Source: Guillardia theta CCMP2712 (taxonomy: Eukaryota > Cryptophyceae > Pyrenomonadales > Geminigeraceae). Taken from it: DNA of 30,021 nt. Positions 29,867 to 30,021 of the stretch are shown here, one piece after another. Made by a program: the position numbers and the translations under genes. The notes beneath the pieces are model-generated. The model was not told the origin of the DNA. It made no database searches and saw nothing but the letters and a program-made list of their open reading frames with translations. The number at the start of each line of letters is the position of its first letter. Within the stretch, counting starts at the first letter, position 1. The DNA lies in NCBI RefSeq assembly GCF_000315625.1, contig NW_005434553.1:133860-163880 (forward strand). Direction: 5' to 3'.

Positions 29867-29956
29867 CTGCGACACCACCAATTATTGTGCTTGACTCTGA
29901 GGCTTGAGGAATGGGGGAGGATACCGACCGACAGACAGATAAAGGGAGAGGCAGAA

Positions 29957-29959
29957 AAC

Positions 29960-30021
<62 letters not shown>
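29957..30021. repeat. AG dinucleotide microsatellite at right edge
   Basis: A GA/AG run of at least 30 units continues to the last base, so its full length is unknown. On the minus strand it is a CT tract upstream of the acceptor of the right-edge exon, so it probably lies within an intron. Confidence 0.95.

Overview
The window looks like nuclear DNA of a photosynthetic eukaryote with a secondary plastid, most likely a cryptophyte such as Guillardia theta (species is inference). The supports are spliced genes with very short GT-AG introns (mostly 37-110 bp), a light-harvesting antenna protein, presequences with a signal peptide followed by a Ser/Arg-rich stretch (one with Phe at the expected cleavage point), and eukaryotic regulator families (RWP-RK, SHAQKYF MYB, SAP30). 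No rRNA, convincing tRNA, CRISPR array or intact transposase was seen. Gene models below were spliced by hand from phase-compatible GT-AG junctions; none has been checked against transcripts.

Left part (1-9500): about 1.7 kb of microsatellites, then a three-exon minus-strand gene joining a degenerate sigma54-activator-type AAA+ domain to a NapH/NosR-like membrane polyferredoxin, with a plastid-type presequence. A tiny spliced ORF follows, then 2.5 kb of mostly AT-rich DNA, then a SHAQKYF MYB gene.

Middle (9500-18500): an intronless LHC gene lies between two GC-rich, palindrome-filled repeat islands. Next come a nine-exon SAP30-like gene (plus) and a convergent five-exon gene with AT-hooks, a duplicated helical module and a SAM-like C-terminus (minus). 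Two more repeat islands follow. SAP30, AT-hook and MYB proteins give this stretch a chromatin/transcription flavour.

Right part (18500-30021): a tandem array of four small RWP-RK genes with unusual signatures. Three share a C-terminal WIEWFVG motif, and a small three-exon ORF lies antisense between copies 2 and 3. Beyond it are a divergent pair (a small unknown gene and an EF-hand protein), a nine-exon DUF3727-like presequence-bearing gene convergent with the EF-hand gene, an uncertain multi-exon acidic gene, and an exon of a gene running off the right edge.

Short G-rich runs of GGGTAGGGG type sit upstream of most gene starts. A family of GC-rich islands carrying the sequence AACTTAACTTTGAGTAAA in either orientation recurs at least five times between genes.
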